A stretch of 64,000 nt of DNA from Pontivivens ytuae (GCF_015679265.1 NZ_CP064942.1:3886001-3950000), one strand, 5' to 3'. Numbered from the stretch's first letter, positions 29,016 to 39,380 are shown. The notes: generated from the letters alone by a model not told the origin. Numbers and translations: made by a program.

Positions 29016-29563
29016 TGCCCCTCCTCCAGTTGCTCCAGCCCCTCCAAGATGCGCCGGACCATCTCGTCATGGGCCATCCCGGACCGCGACTGCACCGTCA
29101 GATCGGCCTCGGCATAGACCGGATAACGCTGCTCCGCCAGTTGCGTGAGCACGGCGTGCACATCCTTGCCGTGCAGCAGGGGCCGCCCCGGCTTGTCCTT
29201 CACCCGGCCGGCGAGCGTCGCGACGGTCGCCTTCAGCCAGACGGACGTCGCCCCCTCCCGGACCAGCGCGCGGGTCTCGGCATCCATCCAGGCCCCGCCG
29301 CCTGTGGCAATGACGGACGGTGGCCCGGCGAGCAGCCGTGCGATCACCCGGCGCTCACCGTCGCGAAAGGCGGGCTCGCCCAGGGTCTCGAAGATCTGCG
29401 GGATGCTCTGGCCCGCCGCCTCCTCGATCTCCGCATCGCTGTCCACGAAAGGCAGGCCGAGCCGTGCGGCGAGCCTGCGGCCGACGCTCGTCTTGCCGGC
29501 CCCCATCAGCCCGATCAGGACGATGGAGCGCGCCGGCGCCGTGTCGTCCTGATCTCCTGTCAT
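29012..29563 (-). CDS. aroK: Shikimate kinase
   Basis: Phosphorylates shikimate at the 3-OH. The 183-aa product has the P-loop GLMGAGKTSVGRRLA (about residue 18), the shikimate-binding DSDAEIEEAAG (about 41), an ATGGGAWM segment (about 88) and the lid region KDKPGRPLL. It is the first gene of the aroK-aroB pair, divergent from the small membrane protein and xerD cluster. Confidence 0.95.
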   Translation of the reverse strand: MTGDQDDTAPARSIVLIGLMGAGKTSVGRRLAARLGLPFVDSDAEIEEAAGQSIPQIFETLGEPAFRDGERRVIARLLAGPPSVIATGGGAWMDAETRALVREGATSVWLKATVATLAGRVKDKPGRPLLHGKDVHAVLTQLAEQRYPVYAEADLTVQSRSGMAHDEMVRRILEGLEQLEEGQ

Positions 29564-29693
29564 CGCCGGTTCGCCTCGCCTTGCCTGATGCGCCGGGCTT
29601 CCGGCGCTGGACCGCCCGGCCCCTTTGCCTTAGCATCTGGCAAAAAGCTGTTGAGCAGGCAAGGGCTTTCCCGACCCTGGGAAGTGGGGGCAG

Positions 29694-29831
29694 ATGGGGC
29701 GTTTTCTCGCTTATCTCTTCGTTTTCGCGTTGCTGGTGGGCGCGGGCTTCGCCGTTTACGCGATCATCGTACCGCCCGAGGCGCCGCGCGCTCCGGTCGA
29801 GATCGATATCGACCTGCAGGCCGGCGGATAG
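29694..29831 (+). CDS. Small single-pass membrane protein (45 aa)
   Basis: The frame begins MGRFLAYLFVFALLVGAGFA and runs to TAG 29831. It has one transmembrane helix (about residues 4-27), followed by a short proline-rich and acidic tail (PPEAPRAPVEIDIDLQ). GTGGGGGC lies upstream. Only 4 bases separate it from the next ATG, so it is probably part of the same transcript. Function unknown. Confidence 0.65.
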   Translation: MGRFLAYLFVFALLVGAGFAVYAIIVPPEAPRAPVEIDIDLQAGG

Positions 29832-29835
29832 GCCC

Positions 29836-31359
29836 ATGCGCCTCAGCGCCCCGATCCTCGCCCTGGCACTCGCCGGTGCGGTGCCTCTGATGGCCGAGGA
29901 GGCGGAGCCTGTCGAGCTGCCGCGCAGCGCCATCGAGTGGCTGCGCCTGCCCCATGCATCGGTGGAGGTCGAGGAGCCGGTCCCGGTCCGCCCGTCCCGC
30001 TCGGTCGAGACGCAGCCGCTGCCGACGCTGGAGCCCGATGCGCTCGGCCTTCTGCCCAGCCGGGCAACGGGTTTTCCGACCGATCTCTGGGGTCTCTCCA
30101 CCGCGCCGCGCATCGTGCAGCGGATCGAGGCGGTGCGCGCCACCGGCGTGCCGTCTGCGCGCACGCTCTACCACCGGATCCTCCTTGCCCAGGCCCGCCC
30201 GCCGCGCGGCTCCCCCGGACAGGTGCTCACTGCCCGCGTCGAGGGGCTGGTGAAGACCGGCGCGCTCGAAGCGGCGGAGGCGATGCTGAGCCGCGCCCCC
30301 CGTCCCGACGCCACCACCGCCCGCCTTGCGCTTGAGCTCGGCGCGCTTACTAATCGCGGGGACGAGGCCTGCGCTCTGATCGAGCAGTTTCCGGAATTCG
30401 CGCCCGACCTCTCCTGGCGCGTCTGGTGCTCCGCCCGCGACGGGCGCTGGGTCGATGCGGCCCTGACGCTGGAGACGGGGCTCGTCCTCGGCGCCATCGA
30501 CCCCGTGCGCGCCGATCACCTGAGCTGGTTCCTCGATCCGGAGTTCTTCGACCTCTCCGAAGAGCTCCCCCTGCCCGAGCCGATGACCGCTCTCGACTTC
30601 ACGTTGCGCGAGGCGATTGGCCTGCCGCGCCCGCCGGGTGATCTGCCGCTCGCCTGGCTCTACGCCGATGTGGAGGGGCAGCGCACCCACCGCGCCAGGA
30701 TCGCGGCGGCCGAGGCACTGGTCCGCCGCGGCGACCTGCCCCCGCCGGTGCTCTTCGCCGCCTATAGGCAGGAGCGGCCTGCGGCCTCCGGCGGGATCTG
30801 GGGGCGCGCGGGTGCCGTGCGCGATCTCGACGCCGCCCTGATGGAGGATGACGGCATCCTCGCCGCTGTCCGTGCCGCCGACGAAGCTCTCGCCCCCCTC
30901 GGCCTGCGCACAGCACTGGCCCACGAATACGGCGCGGCGCTGGCGGAGATCCCGGCCGAGGCGCCCGATCCTACCGTCGCGGCATGGCTCCTCCTCGACG
31001 AGCGGCCCGACGCCGCCCGCGCCTGGCTGCCGCCGGTGCCCGGCCCCACCGCCCGCGTCGCCCTCGCCCTGATGGACCCCACCGCCGAGCCCCTCGCCCT
31101 GCCCGTCCCGCGCACGGATCAGGAAAGCCGCGCGCTCGCCATCCACGACGCCCTGCTCGGCCCCGCGACCACCCTGCCCGCCGTCGCGCAAGGCCGCCTC
31201 GGCGAGGCGCTGCTCATCGCCCTCGCTACTCTCGACGCAGGGACGGAGATCGAGGCGCAGGACCTTGGCGAAGCCCTCTCCACCCTGCGCGCCGCCGGGC
31301 AACTCAACATCGCCCGGCGCATCGCGCTCGAAACCCTGTTCCAGGACGCGCTGCCATGA
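29836..31359 (+). CDS. Secreted uncharacterised 507-aa protein upstream of xerD
   Basis: A signal peptide (MRLSAPILALALAGAVPLMA) is followed by an alpha-helical, alanine- and leucine-rich protein with no motif I recognise. Repeated helix pairs (GLVKTGALEAAEAMLSRAP, ALELGALTNRGDEACALIEQ, DGRWVDAALTLETGLVLG) look like degenerate TPR/solenoid units. A short segment near residue 315 (RPAASGGIWGR) resembles a translated copy of the intergenic repeat. It is coupled to xerD (ATGA overlap), a context I recall as conserved in Rhodobacterales. Confidence 0.7.
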   Translation: MRLSAPILALALAGAVPLMAEEAEPVELPRSAIEWLRLPHASVEVEEPVPVRPSRSVETQPLPTLEPDALGLLPSRATGFPTDLWGLSTAPRIVQRIEAVRATGVPSARTLYHRILLAQARPPRGSPGQVLTARVEGLVKTGALEAAEAMLSRAPRPDATTARLALELGALTNRGDEACALIEQFPEFAPDLSWRVWCSARDGRWVDAALTLETGLVLGAIDPVRADHLSWFLDPEFFDLSEELPLPEPMTALDFTLREAIGLPRPPGDLPLAWLYADVEGQRTHRARIAAAEALVRRGDLPPPVLFAAYRQERPAASGGIWGRAGAVRDLDAALMEDDGILAAVRAADEALAPLGLRTALAHEYGAALAEIPAEAPDPTVAAWLLLDERPDAARAWLPPVPGPTARVALALMDPTAEPLALPVPRTDQESRALAIHDALLGPATTLPAVAQGRLGEALLIALATLDAGTEIEAQDLGEALSTLRAAGQLNIARRIALETLFQDALP

Positions 31360-32279
31360 GCGTCACCGGCACCGCCGAGCGCTGGTTGCCGGCCTTCCTC
31401 GATGCGCTCCGGGCCGAGCGCGACGCCTCCGACAACACGCTCGCCGCCTATGCCCGCGACATCGGCCTCTTCATCGAGCATATGGGCCACCGCCCCGCCG
31501 CCGAGGCCACCCGCGCTGATATCGAAGCCTGGATCGCCGCGCTGGAGGCCGAGGGCCTCGCCACCACCACCCGCGCCCGGCGGCTCTCTGCCATCCGTCA
31601 GTTCTTCCGCTTCGCCCAAGCCGAGGGCTGGCGGGAGGACGACCCGGCGGCCCTGATCCGCGGTCCGACGAAGCCCCGCACCCTGCCCGGAACCCTGACG
31701 CTGGGCGAGGTCGACCGCCTGCTCGCGGCTGCCCGCACCCACGGCCGGACCGAGGCCGAGCGGCTGCGCAACACAGCACTCCTCGAAATGCTCTACGCCA
31801 CCGGCCTGCGCGTGACGGAACTCGTCTCGCTCCCCGTCGCCGCGGTCCGGGGCCGCCCGCGCATGATCCTCGTCAAGGGCAAGGGCGGCCGCGACCGCAT
31901 GGTGCCGCTGTCCGAGGACGCGCAGGACGCGCTGACCGCCTGGCTCGAGGCCCGCGACGCCGCCGAAGACGCCCGCCCCCGCGGAACGCCGCCCTCGCGC
32001 TTCCTGTTTCCCTCACGGTCGAAGGCCGGGCACCTCACCCGCGTCAGCTTCTTCCTAATGCTCAAGCAGATCGCGGTGGAGGCGGGCCTGAGCCCCGGGA
32101 AGATCAGCCCTCACAAGCTCCGCCACGCCTTCGCCACGCACCTGCTGCAAGGCGGCGCCGACCTGCGCGCCATCCAGATGCTCTTGGGCCACGCCGACAT
32201 CTCTACGACGGAGATCTACACGCACGTCCTTGACGAGCGGCTGAAGGAACTGGTGTTGGAGAAGCATCCGCTGGCTTGA
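31356..32279 (+). CDS. xerD: Site-specific tyrosine recombinase XerD
   Basis: Resolves chromosome dimers at dif with XerC and FtsK. The 307-aa product has an N-terminal SAM-like core-binding domain (about residues 8-95) and a catalytic domain with all key residues: R152 (TGLRVTEL), K174 (VKGKGG), H253 and R256 (SPHKLRHAFATHLL), H279 (LLGHADISTTEIY) and nucleophile Y288. The size and the housekeeping context argue for the Xer protein rather than a phage or integron integrase; XerC is the alternative. Confidence 0.9.
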   Translation: MSVTGTAERWLPAFLDALRAERDASDNTLAAYARDIGLFIEHMGHRPAAEATRADIEAWIAALEAEGLATTTRARRLSAIRQFFRFAQAEGWREDDPAALIRGPTKPRTLPGTLTLGEVDRLLAAARTHGRTEAERLRNTALLEMLYATGLRVTELVSLPVAAVRGRPRMILVKGKGGRDRMVPLSEDAQDALTAWLEARDAAEDARPRGTPPSRFLFPSRSKAGHLTRVSFFLMLKQIAVEAGLSPGKISPHKLRHAFATHLLQGGADLRAIQMLLGHADISTTEIYTHVLDERLKELVLEKHPLA

Positions 32280-32289
32280 AAGGCGCGTA

Positions 32290-32625
32290 ATGGTGAAGCG
32301 ACATGATGGATGGGAGACGATCCGCTACGAGATCGTTCCGGGCCGCGACGACGTGAACGACGTGGTGTCCGAGATCGTGAACGAAGCCTGGCACGTCCAC
32401 CGGCATCACCCAGAAAGCTGGAAACGCGACGGCGACTTCAAAGACCGCGCCGCGGCTCGCATTGGCGTCCTTCTTGAAGACGACTCCAGCCTCCGGGCCT
32501 CGATGCTGGCGCAAAAGGACCGCGTTCTCTCCATGCTCGTCTACCGCGCCGCGGAATTGAAGGAAGCGGGTGTCGATCTGCGCGACGCAACAGGAGCAGA
32601 AATCCATCCGGCTGCTGAAACATGA
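32290..32625 (+). CDS. Hypothetical protein (111 aa) after xerD
   Basis: I do not recognise this protein. It is soluble, rich in charged residues and mostly helical (DVNDVVSEIVNEAWHVHRH, FKDRAAARIGVLLEDD). It starts 10 bases after the xerD stop and overlaps the next gene by 4 bases, so the two hypotheticals form a coupled pair that may be read through from xerD. Confidence 0.6.
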   Translation: MVKRHDGWETIRYEIVPGRDDVNDVVSEIVNEAWHVHRHHPESWKRDGDFKDRAAARIGVLLEDDSSLRASMLAQKDRVLSMLVYRAAELKEAGVDLRDATGAEIHPAAET

Positions 32626-33086
32626 TGACACCTTCTCGGAGGATACCGCCGGATTTTCAGAAGCATCTGAACGGCTGGAGCCCACCCATCACGCCCGAAG
32701 CGTATGTAGAAGTGCTGGGCGATTACTGGCTCACCGTCGGATACGCGGAGATCTTCTGGCCCGACTTCCAACTGATCGACGACCACATCCTGCGCCCCGG
32801 CATCACACGCGAAGCGATCGACATGTGGAAGGATCAACTCACCGACCGTGCCTCCATGGAAAACATGCTCAATCACTTTCATCTGGCACACATCCACTTC
32901 AACGCCTCTCTTGAAGGGCGGGTGACCGCTGACGCCTGCATTTATCTCGGCGAAGTTCTGGCCGAGGCGTACGCCGCCAAGCTCGCCCTGCAGTTTCCCG
33001 ATCGACCATGCGAGGTGTCGTTCTTCCGACCCGACGACCGCGAAGACATTCACGAGTATCAAATCACGTTCTGGCAAAAGAACTGA
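32622..33086 (+). CDS. Hypothetical protein (154 aa), coupled to the preceding gene
   Basis: Unrecognised soluble protein. It has an aromatic- and acidic-rich centre (DYWLTVGYAEIFWPDFQLIDDH) and a helical part around NMLNHFHLAHIHFNA, and ends in EYQITFWQKN. It overlaps its neighbour by 4 bases (ATGA). A terminator follows. The pair could be a two-component cassette such as a toxin-antitoxin or immunity pair, but no motif supports that. Confidence 0.6.
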   Translation: MMTPSRRIPPDFQKHLNGWSPPITPEAYVEVLGDYWLTVGYAEIFWPDFQLIDDHILRPGITREAIDMWKDQLTDRASMENMLNHFHLAHIHFNASLEGRVTADACIYLGEVLAEAYAAKLALQFPDRPCEVSFFRPDDREDIHEYQITFWQKN

Positions 33087-33123
33087 CCTCGGTTGCGTTC
33101 CGCCCGGCGGCACCGCCGGGCAG

Positions 33124-33154
33124 CGCCCGACCCTCCCCACGGGAGGGCGCTTTT
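33124..33154 (+). terminator. Rho-independent terminator before parE
   Basis: Stem CCCTCCC (33131-33137) and GGGAGGG (33141-33147), extended by GCGCCC/CGC, with a 3-base loop and a TTTT run. A second GC hairpin (GCCCGGCGGCACCGCCGGGC) lies just before it. It ends the xerD-hypothetical transcript and separates it from parE. Confidence 0.65.
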
Positions 33155-33347
33155 GCGACGGATCAAGCGGTTCCACCCCTTCAGCTCACGCACAAAGAGC
33201 ACGCAGAACCACCGCTCCAAGGCGCCCACCCAGGGTCGGGCGCTGCCCTCGCCGCACTGCCCGACCGTTGCGCCGCCGCCTCTGGTCCCTCCCCCCAACA
33301 TCTGGTCTAATACGCTCCGGGCAGACACCATACTCGGGGAACAACCC

Positions 33348-35306
33348 TTGGCCGACGATCTCTTCAACGACGACGCGCAATCCTATGATGCCTCCGCCAT
33401 CGAGGTGCTGGAGGGGCTGGAGCCCGTCCGCAAGCGCCCCGGAATGTACATCGGCGGTACTGACGAGCGGGCGCTGCACCACCTGGTGGCCGAAGTCCTC
33501 GACAACTCGATGGACGAGGCGGTGGCGGGCCATGCCTCCCGCATCGAGGTGGAGCTGCACGCCGATCACTCCGTCACCATCCGCGACAACGGCCGCGGCA
33601 TTCCGATCGACCCGCATCCCCGCTTTCCGGACAAGTCGGCGCTGGAGGTGATCCTCTGCACCCTGCACGCGGGCGGCAAGTTCTCAGGCAAGGCCTACCA
33701 GACCTCCGGCGGCCTGCACGGCGTCGGCATCTCGGTGGTCAACGCCCTCTCCGACCATGTCCGCGTCGAGGTGGCCCGCAACCGCGAGCTCTTCGCACAG
33801 GAGTTCTCCCGCGGGCTGCCGCAAGGTCCGGTGGAGAAGATCGGCCCCGCCCCCAACCGCCGCGGCACCTCCGTCACCTTCCACCCGGATGCGGAGATCT
33901 TCGGCGCATCCGCCCGGCTGAAGCCCGCGCGCCTCCTCAAGATGGTCCGCTCCAAGGCCTACCTCTTCAGCGGCGTCGAGATCCGGTGGAAGACCGCCGT
34001 GCCCGCCGACGACGTGCCGGACGAGGCCACGTTCAAGTTCCCCGGCGGCCTCGCGGACTACCTCAAGGAAATCCTGGAAGGTGCTGCCACATATGCCGAA
34101 ACCCCCTTCGCGGGCCGTGTCGATTTTCAGGAGCGGTTCAACCAGCCCGGCTCCGTCGAGTGGGCAATCAACTGGACGCCCGCGCGCGACGCCTTCACCT
34201 CGTCCTACTGCAACACCGTGCCCACGCCCGAGGGCGGCACGCACGTGGCGGGCTTCTGGGCCGCGCTGACCAAGGGCATCCGCGCCTACGGTGAGCTTGC
34301 CAACAACCGCAAGGCCGCGCAGATCACGCGGGAGGACGTGATGGCCGGTGCCTCCACCCTCCTCTCCGTCTTCATCGCCGAGCCGGAATTCGTGGGCCAG
34401 ACCAAGGACCGGCTCGCCACCACCGAGGCGCAGCGCCTCGTGGAGACCGCCGTCCGCGACCGCTTCGACACCTGGCTCGCCGCCGATCCGAAATCCGCGG
34501 GCGCCATCCTCGACTACCTCGTGCTCAAGGCCGAGGAGCGCCTGCGCCGCAAGCAGGAGAAGGAGACGGCCCGCAAGTCCGCCACCAAGAAACTCCGCCT
34601 GCCCGGCAAGCTCGTCGACTGCTCCACCAACACCCGCGACGGGACGGAGATCTTCCTGGTCGAGGGCGATTCAGCGGGCGGCTCCGCCAAGATGGCGCGC
34701 AACCGCAAGACCCAGGCGCTGCTGCCCCTGCGCGGCAAGATCCTCAACGTGATGGGGGCCGCCTCCGCCAAGCTCTCCACCAACCAGGAGATCAGCGACC
34801 TGACGCAGGCGCTCGGCACCGGGTTGGGGACCAGGTTCAACCTCGACGACCTGCGCTACGACAAGGTCATCATCATGACCGACGCGGATGTGGACGGCGC
34901 GCATATCGCGGCCCTCCTCATGACCTTCTTCTTCACCCAGATGCGGCCCCTGATCGACGGCGGCCACCTCTACCTCGCCGCCCCGCCGCTCTACCGCCTC
35001 AAGCAGGGCGCGATCAGCGTCTACGCCCGCGACGATGCGGAGAAGGACGCCCTCTTGGAAAAGGGCCTCGGCGGCCGCGGCAAGATCGACATCTCCCGCT
35101 TCAAGGGCCTGGGCGAGATGGACGCGAAGGACCTCAAGGAGACCACGATGGACCCCGCCCGCCGCACGCTCATCAAGGTGACGGTGGATGAGGACGCCCC
35201 CGGAGAGACCGGCGGCCTGGTCGAGCGCCTGATGGGCAAGAAGCCAGAATTGCGCTTCCAGTACATCCAGGAGAACGCTAGGTTCGTGGAGGATGTGGAT
35301 GTTTGA
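33348..35306 (+). CDS. parE: DNA topoisomerase IV subunit B
   Basis: ATPase subunit of the chromosome-decatenating type II topoisomerase. The 652-aa product has GHKL ATPase motifs (LDNSMDEAVAG, DNGRGIPIDPHP, GGLHGVGISVVN), a transducer domain, and a TOPRIM domain (EGDSAGGSAKMARNR, then IIMTDADVDGAHI), and ends ELRFQYIQENARFVEDVDV. The start is TTG 33348 with GGGGA upstream, giving the usual N-terminus (ADDLFNDD...); the open frame further upstream is GC-rich leader. The presence of PEGG-like ParE features and the length favour ParE over GyrB. The Pycsar effector gene overlaps its last codons. Confidence 0.93.
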   Translation: MADDLFNDDAQSYDASAIEVLEGLEPVRKRPGMYIGGTDERALHHLVAEVLDNSMDEAVAGHASRIEVELHADHSVTIRDNGRGIPIDPHPRFPDKSALEVILCTLHAGGKFSGKAYQTSGGLHGVGISVVNALSDHVRVEVARNRELFAQEFSRGLPQGPVEKIGPAPNRRGTSVTFHPDAEIFGASARLKPARLLKMVRSKAYLFSGVEIRWKTAVPADDVPDEATFKFPGGLADYLKEILEGAATYAETPFAGRVDFQERFNQPGSVEWAINWTPARDAFTSSYCNTVPTPEGGTHVAGFWAALTKGIRAYGELANNRKAAQITREDVMAGASTLLSVFIAEPEFVGQTKDRLATTEAQRLVETAVRDRFDTWLAADPKSAGAILDYLVLKAEERLRRKQEKETARKSATKKLRLPGKLVDCSTNTRDGTEIFLVEGDSAGGSAKMARNRKTQALLPLRGKILNVMGAASAKLSTNQEISDLTQALGTGLGTRFNLDDLRYDKVIIMTDADVDGAHIAALLMTFFFTQMRPLIDGGHLYLAAPPLYRLKQGAISVYARDDAEKDALLEKGLGGRGKIDISRFKGLGEMDAKDLKETTMDPARRTLIKVTVDEDAPGETGGLVERLMGKKPELRFQYIQENARFVEDVDV

Positions 35307-35775
35307 CCGGGTTGTTGCCGCCGAAAAAAACCTTCAGAGACAGATTGATTTCGTTGCCCGCGCAGATCATAAACTTGAGATAGCGCTTGGTGCACTTATT
35401 GTAATTGGAAGCGCGCTCTTCTTTGCTATAAAAAATATTTGGAGCGCAAGCTCATTTATTCCACCAGTTTTGTTATTTAGTACGTTCTGCTTGATTGTAT
35501 CTATCTTGCTGTGGCTTTCGGCATACAATCCAAGACTAGCGGGCGCCAAGGGGTCTTTAATTTTCTTTGACCACATCGCTGGTCTGAGCCGTACTGAATT
35601 CATCAAAAACTGGAAGATGCTGACAGAGGAAAATTACGAAGAAGATCTTTTAAATCAGATTTTTGTTAATTCGCAGATTGCAAGGATTAGGTATAAACTG
35701 CTACGTCGTATTTTACTCTGGGGCATCGTATCGGCAGCCACACTTCTAGTGGGTTTTTCAATATCATTCTGGTGA
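35299..35775 (+). CDS. Pycsar-type membrane effector (PycTM-like)
   Basis: A 158-aa protein with three hydrophobic helices (about residues 28-47, 52-73 and 138-157) around a soluble segment. The arrangement and the landmarks (FVARADHKLEIALGALIV, LIFFDHIAGLSRTEF, NQIFVNSQIARIRYKLLRR) match the Pycsar-effector family formerly called DUF5706. Known PycTM effectors respond to cyclic pyrimidine nucleotides and impair the membrane to abort phage infection. ATG 35299 has GGAGG 6 bases upstream (ATG 35293 is an alternative), and the start lies within the parE 3' end in another frame. Base composition is far more AT-rich than parE. The cyclase gene follows after 3 bases. Confidence 0.8.
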   Translation: MFDRVVAAEKNLQRQIDFVARADHKLEIALGALIVIGSALFFAIKNIWSASSFIPPVLLFSTFCLIVSILLWLSAYNPRLAGAKGSLIFFDHIAGLSRTEFIKNWKMLTEENYEEDLLNQIFVNSQIARIRYKLLRRILLWGIVSAATLLVGFSISFW

Positions 35776-35778
35776 AAA

Positions 35779-36486
35779 ATGACCATCGACTATGATGCTC
35801 GCGTACGAGCAATTATATCTCAGAGTTGGGATAATCGAGAGATCAAAGATATGCCTAACTCGCAGAGTGTTGCACTTGCGGGTGGTGCTGTTGATCTTGA
35901 AGCTGCGTATTTTTATGCTGACCTTGCTAATTCATCTAGAATGATCGAGTCGTATGATCGAAGAGTGGCTGCAAAACTTCTCAAATGCTTCCTAGATGCT
36001 TCAGTTAACTTGATCAAGGCTGAGGTAGGCAAAGTTGTAAGCTTTGACGGAGATCGCGTTCTTGGTGTTTTTGTTGGCAATGATGCCGCAACACGCGCCG
36101 CTCGCGCCGCTTTGAAGCTTAACTATGTTCAATCTGAAATAATAATTCCTCGATTCAATCAGCATTATGTAAGTGTACAGCGCTCAAGCTTAAAAATCAG
36201 CCACTGCGTCGGTATCGACTTTGGCCGAGTTTGGATCGTTCGCGCAGGTGCTCGCGGCCAGAATGATTTGGTCTCGATAGGTAAACCAGCGAACTTTGCT
36301 GCCAAACTGTCAGATGTACGCGCCGGTACTTATCGAACGTACATTAGCAACGAAGCTTATCTTCGCCTTGATGATGGAGTACGTTTTGGGGGAAATCCTA
36401 GAAGGAATATGTGGGAGGCTGCCCATGAAGAATACGTTGGCACACTACAACCCGTGTATCGCTCCACCTGGCGCTGGAAGCCATAA
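35779..36486 (+). CDS. Class III nucleotide cyclase, probable pyrimidine (Pycsar) cyclase PycC
   Basis: A 235-aa stand-alone class III cyclase domain. The two metal aspartates are D48 (YFYADLANSSRM) and D92 (VVSFDGDRVLGVF). The base/ribose-contact segment QNDLVSIGKPANFAAKL supplies D163 and N172, with lysine (K176) where adenylyl cyclases usually have the catalytic arginine. No receiver, HAMP or membrane part is present, as in PycC. Known PycC proteins make cCMP or cUMP on infection; which base is used here cannot be read. The AT-rich codon use and direct linkage to a membrane effector support a horizontally acquired Pycsar operon. An ordinary adenylate cyclase is the alternative. Confidence 0.8.
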   Translation: MTIDYDARVRAIISQSWDNREIKDMPNSQSVALAGGAVDLEAAYFYADLANSSRMIESYDRRVAAKLLKCFLDASVNLIKAEVGKVVSFDGDRVLGVFVGNDAATRAARAALKLNYVQSEIIIPRFNQHYVSVQRSSLKISHCVGIDFGRVWIVRAGARGQNDLVSIGKPANFAAKLSDVRAGTYRTYISNEAYLRLDDGVRFGGNPRRNMWEAAHEEYVGTLQPVYRSTWRWKP

Positions 36487-36553
36487 CATACCTTGACTTG
36501 CCACCCCGCCCAACCGCGCCACCTCCTCTCGTAACCCACGGAGGAGACCTACG

Positions 36554-36865
36554 ATGATCCGGATTGCCCTGCCCGCGCTCGCCCTGCTCGCCGCCTGTGA
36601 ACCGGGCGATCCCGTGGGCCGCGACGGCACCCTGTCGATCGTGGCGACCTCCCGGTCGGAGGCCTTCGTCGCGGGCGAGATCTGCGAGGTCTCGCTGGGT
36701 GGGGAGGCCGCGACGTTCGCCACGCCCGCCCTCCTCGCCGTGCCGTCCCGCGCCGATGGCTCGCCGGCCGTCGACTCCATGTCGTGCACCCACGAGGGCG
36801 TCATCCTGCCCCTCGACCAGACGGTCCGCGACCGCACCTCCCAGGTCGAGTTCCGCTTCCAGTGA
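36554..36865 (+). CDS. Small lipoprotein (103 aa)
   Basis: Lipobox LLAAC with acylated cysteine at residue 15 (MIRIALPALALLAACEPGDP). The mature part is a small beta-rich domain with three further cysteines (GEICEVSLGGEAATFATP, SMSCTHEGVILPLD). GGAGGAGA lies upstream. It is the first gene with host-like GC after the Pycsar cassette. Function unknown. Confidence 0.72.
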   Translation: MIRIALPALALLAACEPGDPVGRDGTLSIVATSRSEAFVAGEICEVSLGGEAATFATPALLAVPSRADGSPAVDSMSCTHEGVILPLDQTVRDRTSQVEFRFQ

Positions 36866-36869
36866 GCCG

Positions 36870-37174
36870 TTAGCCGCTCCGCCCGATGTCCTTCGCAATG
36901 TAGTGGAGGACGCCGCGGTAGCCGTGCGTCGAAGGCCGGTCCCTGAGATCGATCGTCACCAGCGCTCCGTCGAACATCCCGGCGAGCTCCGGCTTCGTCT
37001 CGTTGAACCACGCTACGGCCTCCGCGATGTGCGGCAGATACCTCGCCTTCTCAGCCAGACTCACGGGGTGCCCCTCATTGTCGGTATCGGCAATCGTCAG
37101 CTCCGCTCCGCCGACGCATTCCAGCTTGAGGAAGCAGGGTTCGGACGAGGCAAAGGTGCGGCTGTAGACTCGGG

Positions 37175-37178
<4 letters not shown>
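36870..37178 (-). CDS. Hypothetical protein coupled to uup
   Basis: An unrecognised 102-aa soluble protein with a beta-rich first half (KLECVGGAELTIADTD) and a helical middle (IAEAVAWFNETKPELAG). GTG 37178 is chosen because it overlaps the uup stop (GTGA); ATG 37196 would add six residues. It is convergent with the lipoprotein gene, 4 bases apart. Confidence 0.6.
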
Positions 37179-39007
<1,829 letters not shown>

Positions 39008-39086
39008 GGCGCCCATCTGCGGAGTGCGGCGCACGGCGTCAAGGCCCCCCGAGGGGGCGGAGGTGCGGCCCCCGCCCCGGACAGCG

Positions 39087-39380
39087 TCAGTTCAGATCGC
39101 CGCAGGTCCGCTCGATGATGCGCCGGATCTGGCCGCGGGTGGAATCCTCATCCGCGCCGTCATTCGCCACCAGGGCGGAGATCGCGCGCACGTCCGTCAT
39201 CTGGATCTGGCCAAGGCAGTCCTCCGGCACGCCGAGCCGCAGGAGCTCGCGGCCGATCGACTGTTCGAGGTTGGTGAAGCTCTCCATGCCGCCCGCCTCG
39301 AACTGTTCCCTGGCGGTCTGGGCCGTGGCGGGGCCCATCAGCAGGGTTGCGAGACCGGCCGCTATCAACGTCTTTTTCAT
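39087..39380 (-). CDS. Small periplasmic hypothetical protein
   Basis: A 97-aa protein with a Sec signal peptide (MKKTLIAAGLATLLMGPATAQ). The mature part is mostly helical (GMESFTNLEQSIGRELLRLGVPEDCLGQIQ) with two cysteines (in PEDCLG and ERTCGDLN) that could form a disulfide. The start at 39380 is chosen for the signal peptide. Function unknown. Confidence 0.65.
   Translation of the reverse strand: MKKTLIAAGLATLLMGPATAQTAREQFEAGGMESFTNLEQSIGRELLRLGVPEDCLGQIQMTDVRAISALVANDGADEDSTRGQIRRIIERTCGDLN

Noticed and set aside
31356..32279. xerD read as a phage or integron integrase marking a mobile island
   Set aside because: Size, catalytic layout and the aroK-aroB neighbourhood fit the housekeeping Xer recombinase; no attachment site or phage genes are nearby.
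33093..33347. N-terminal extension of parE by 85 codons
   Set aside because: The extension is arginine-rich, overlaps a terminator hairpin and is not found in ParE; TTG 33348 with GGGGA upstream gives the normal N-terminus.
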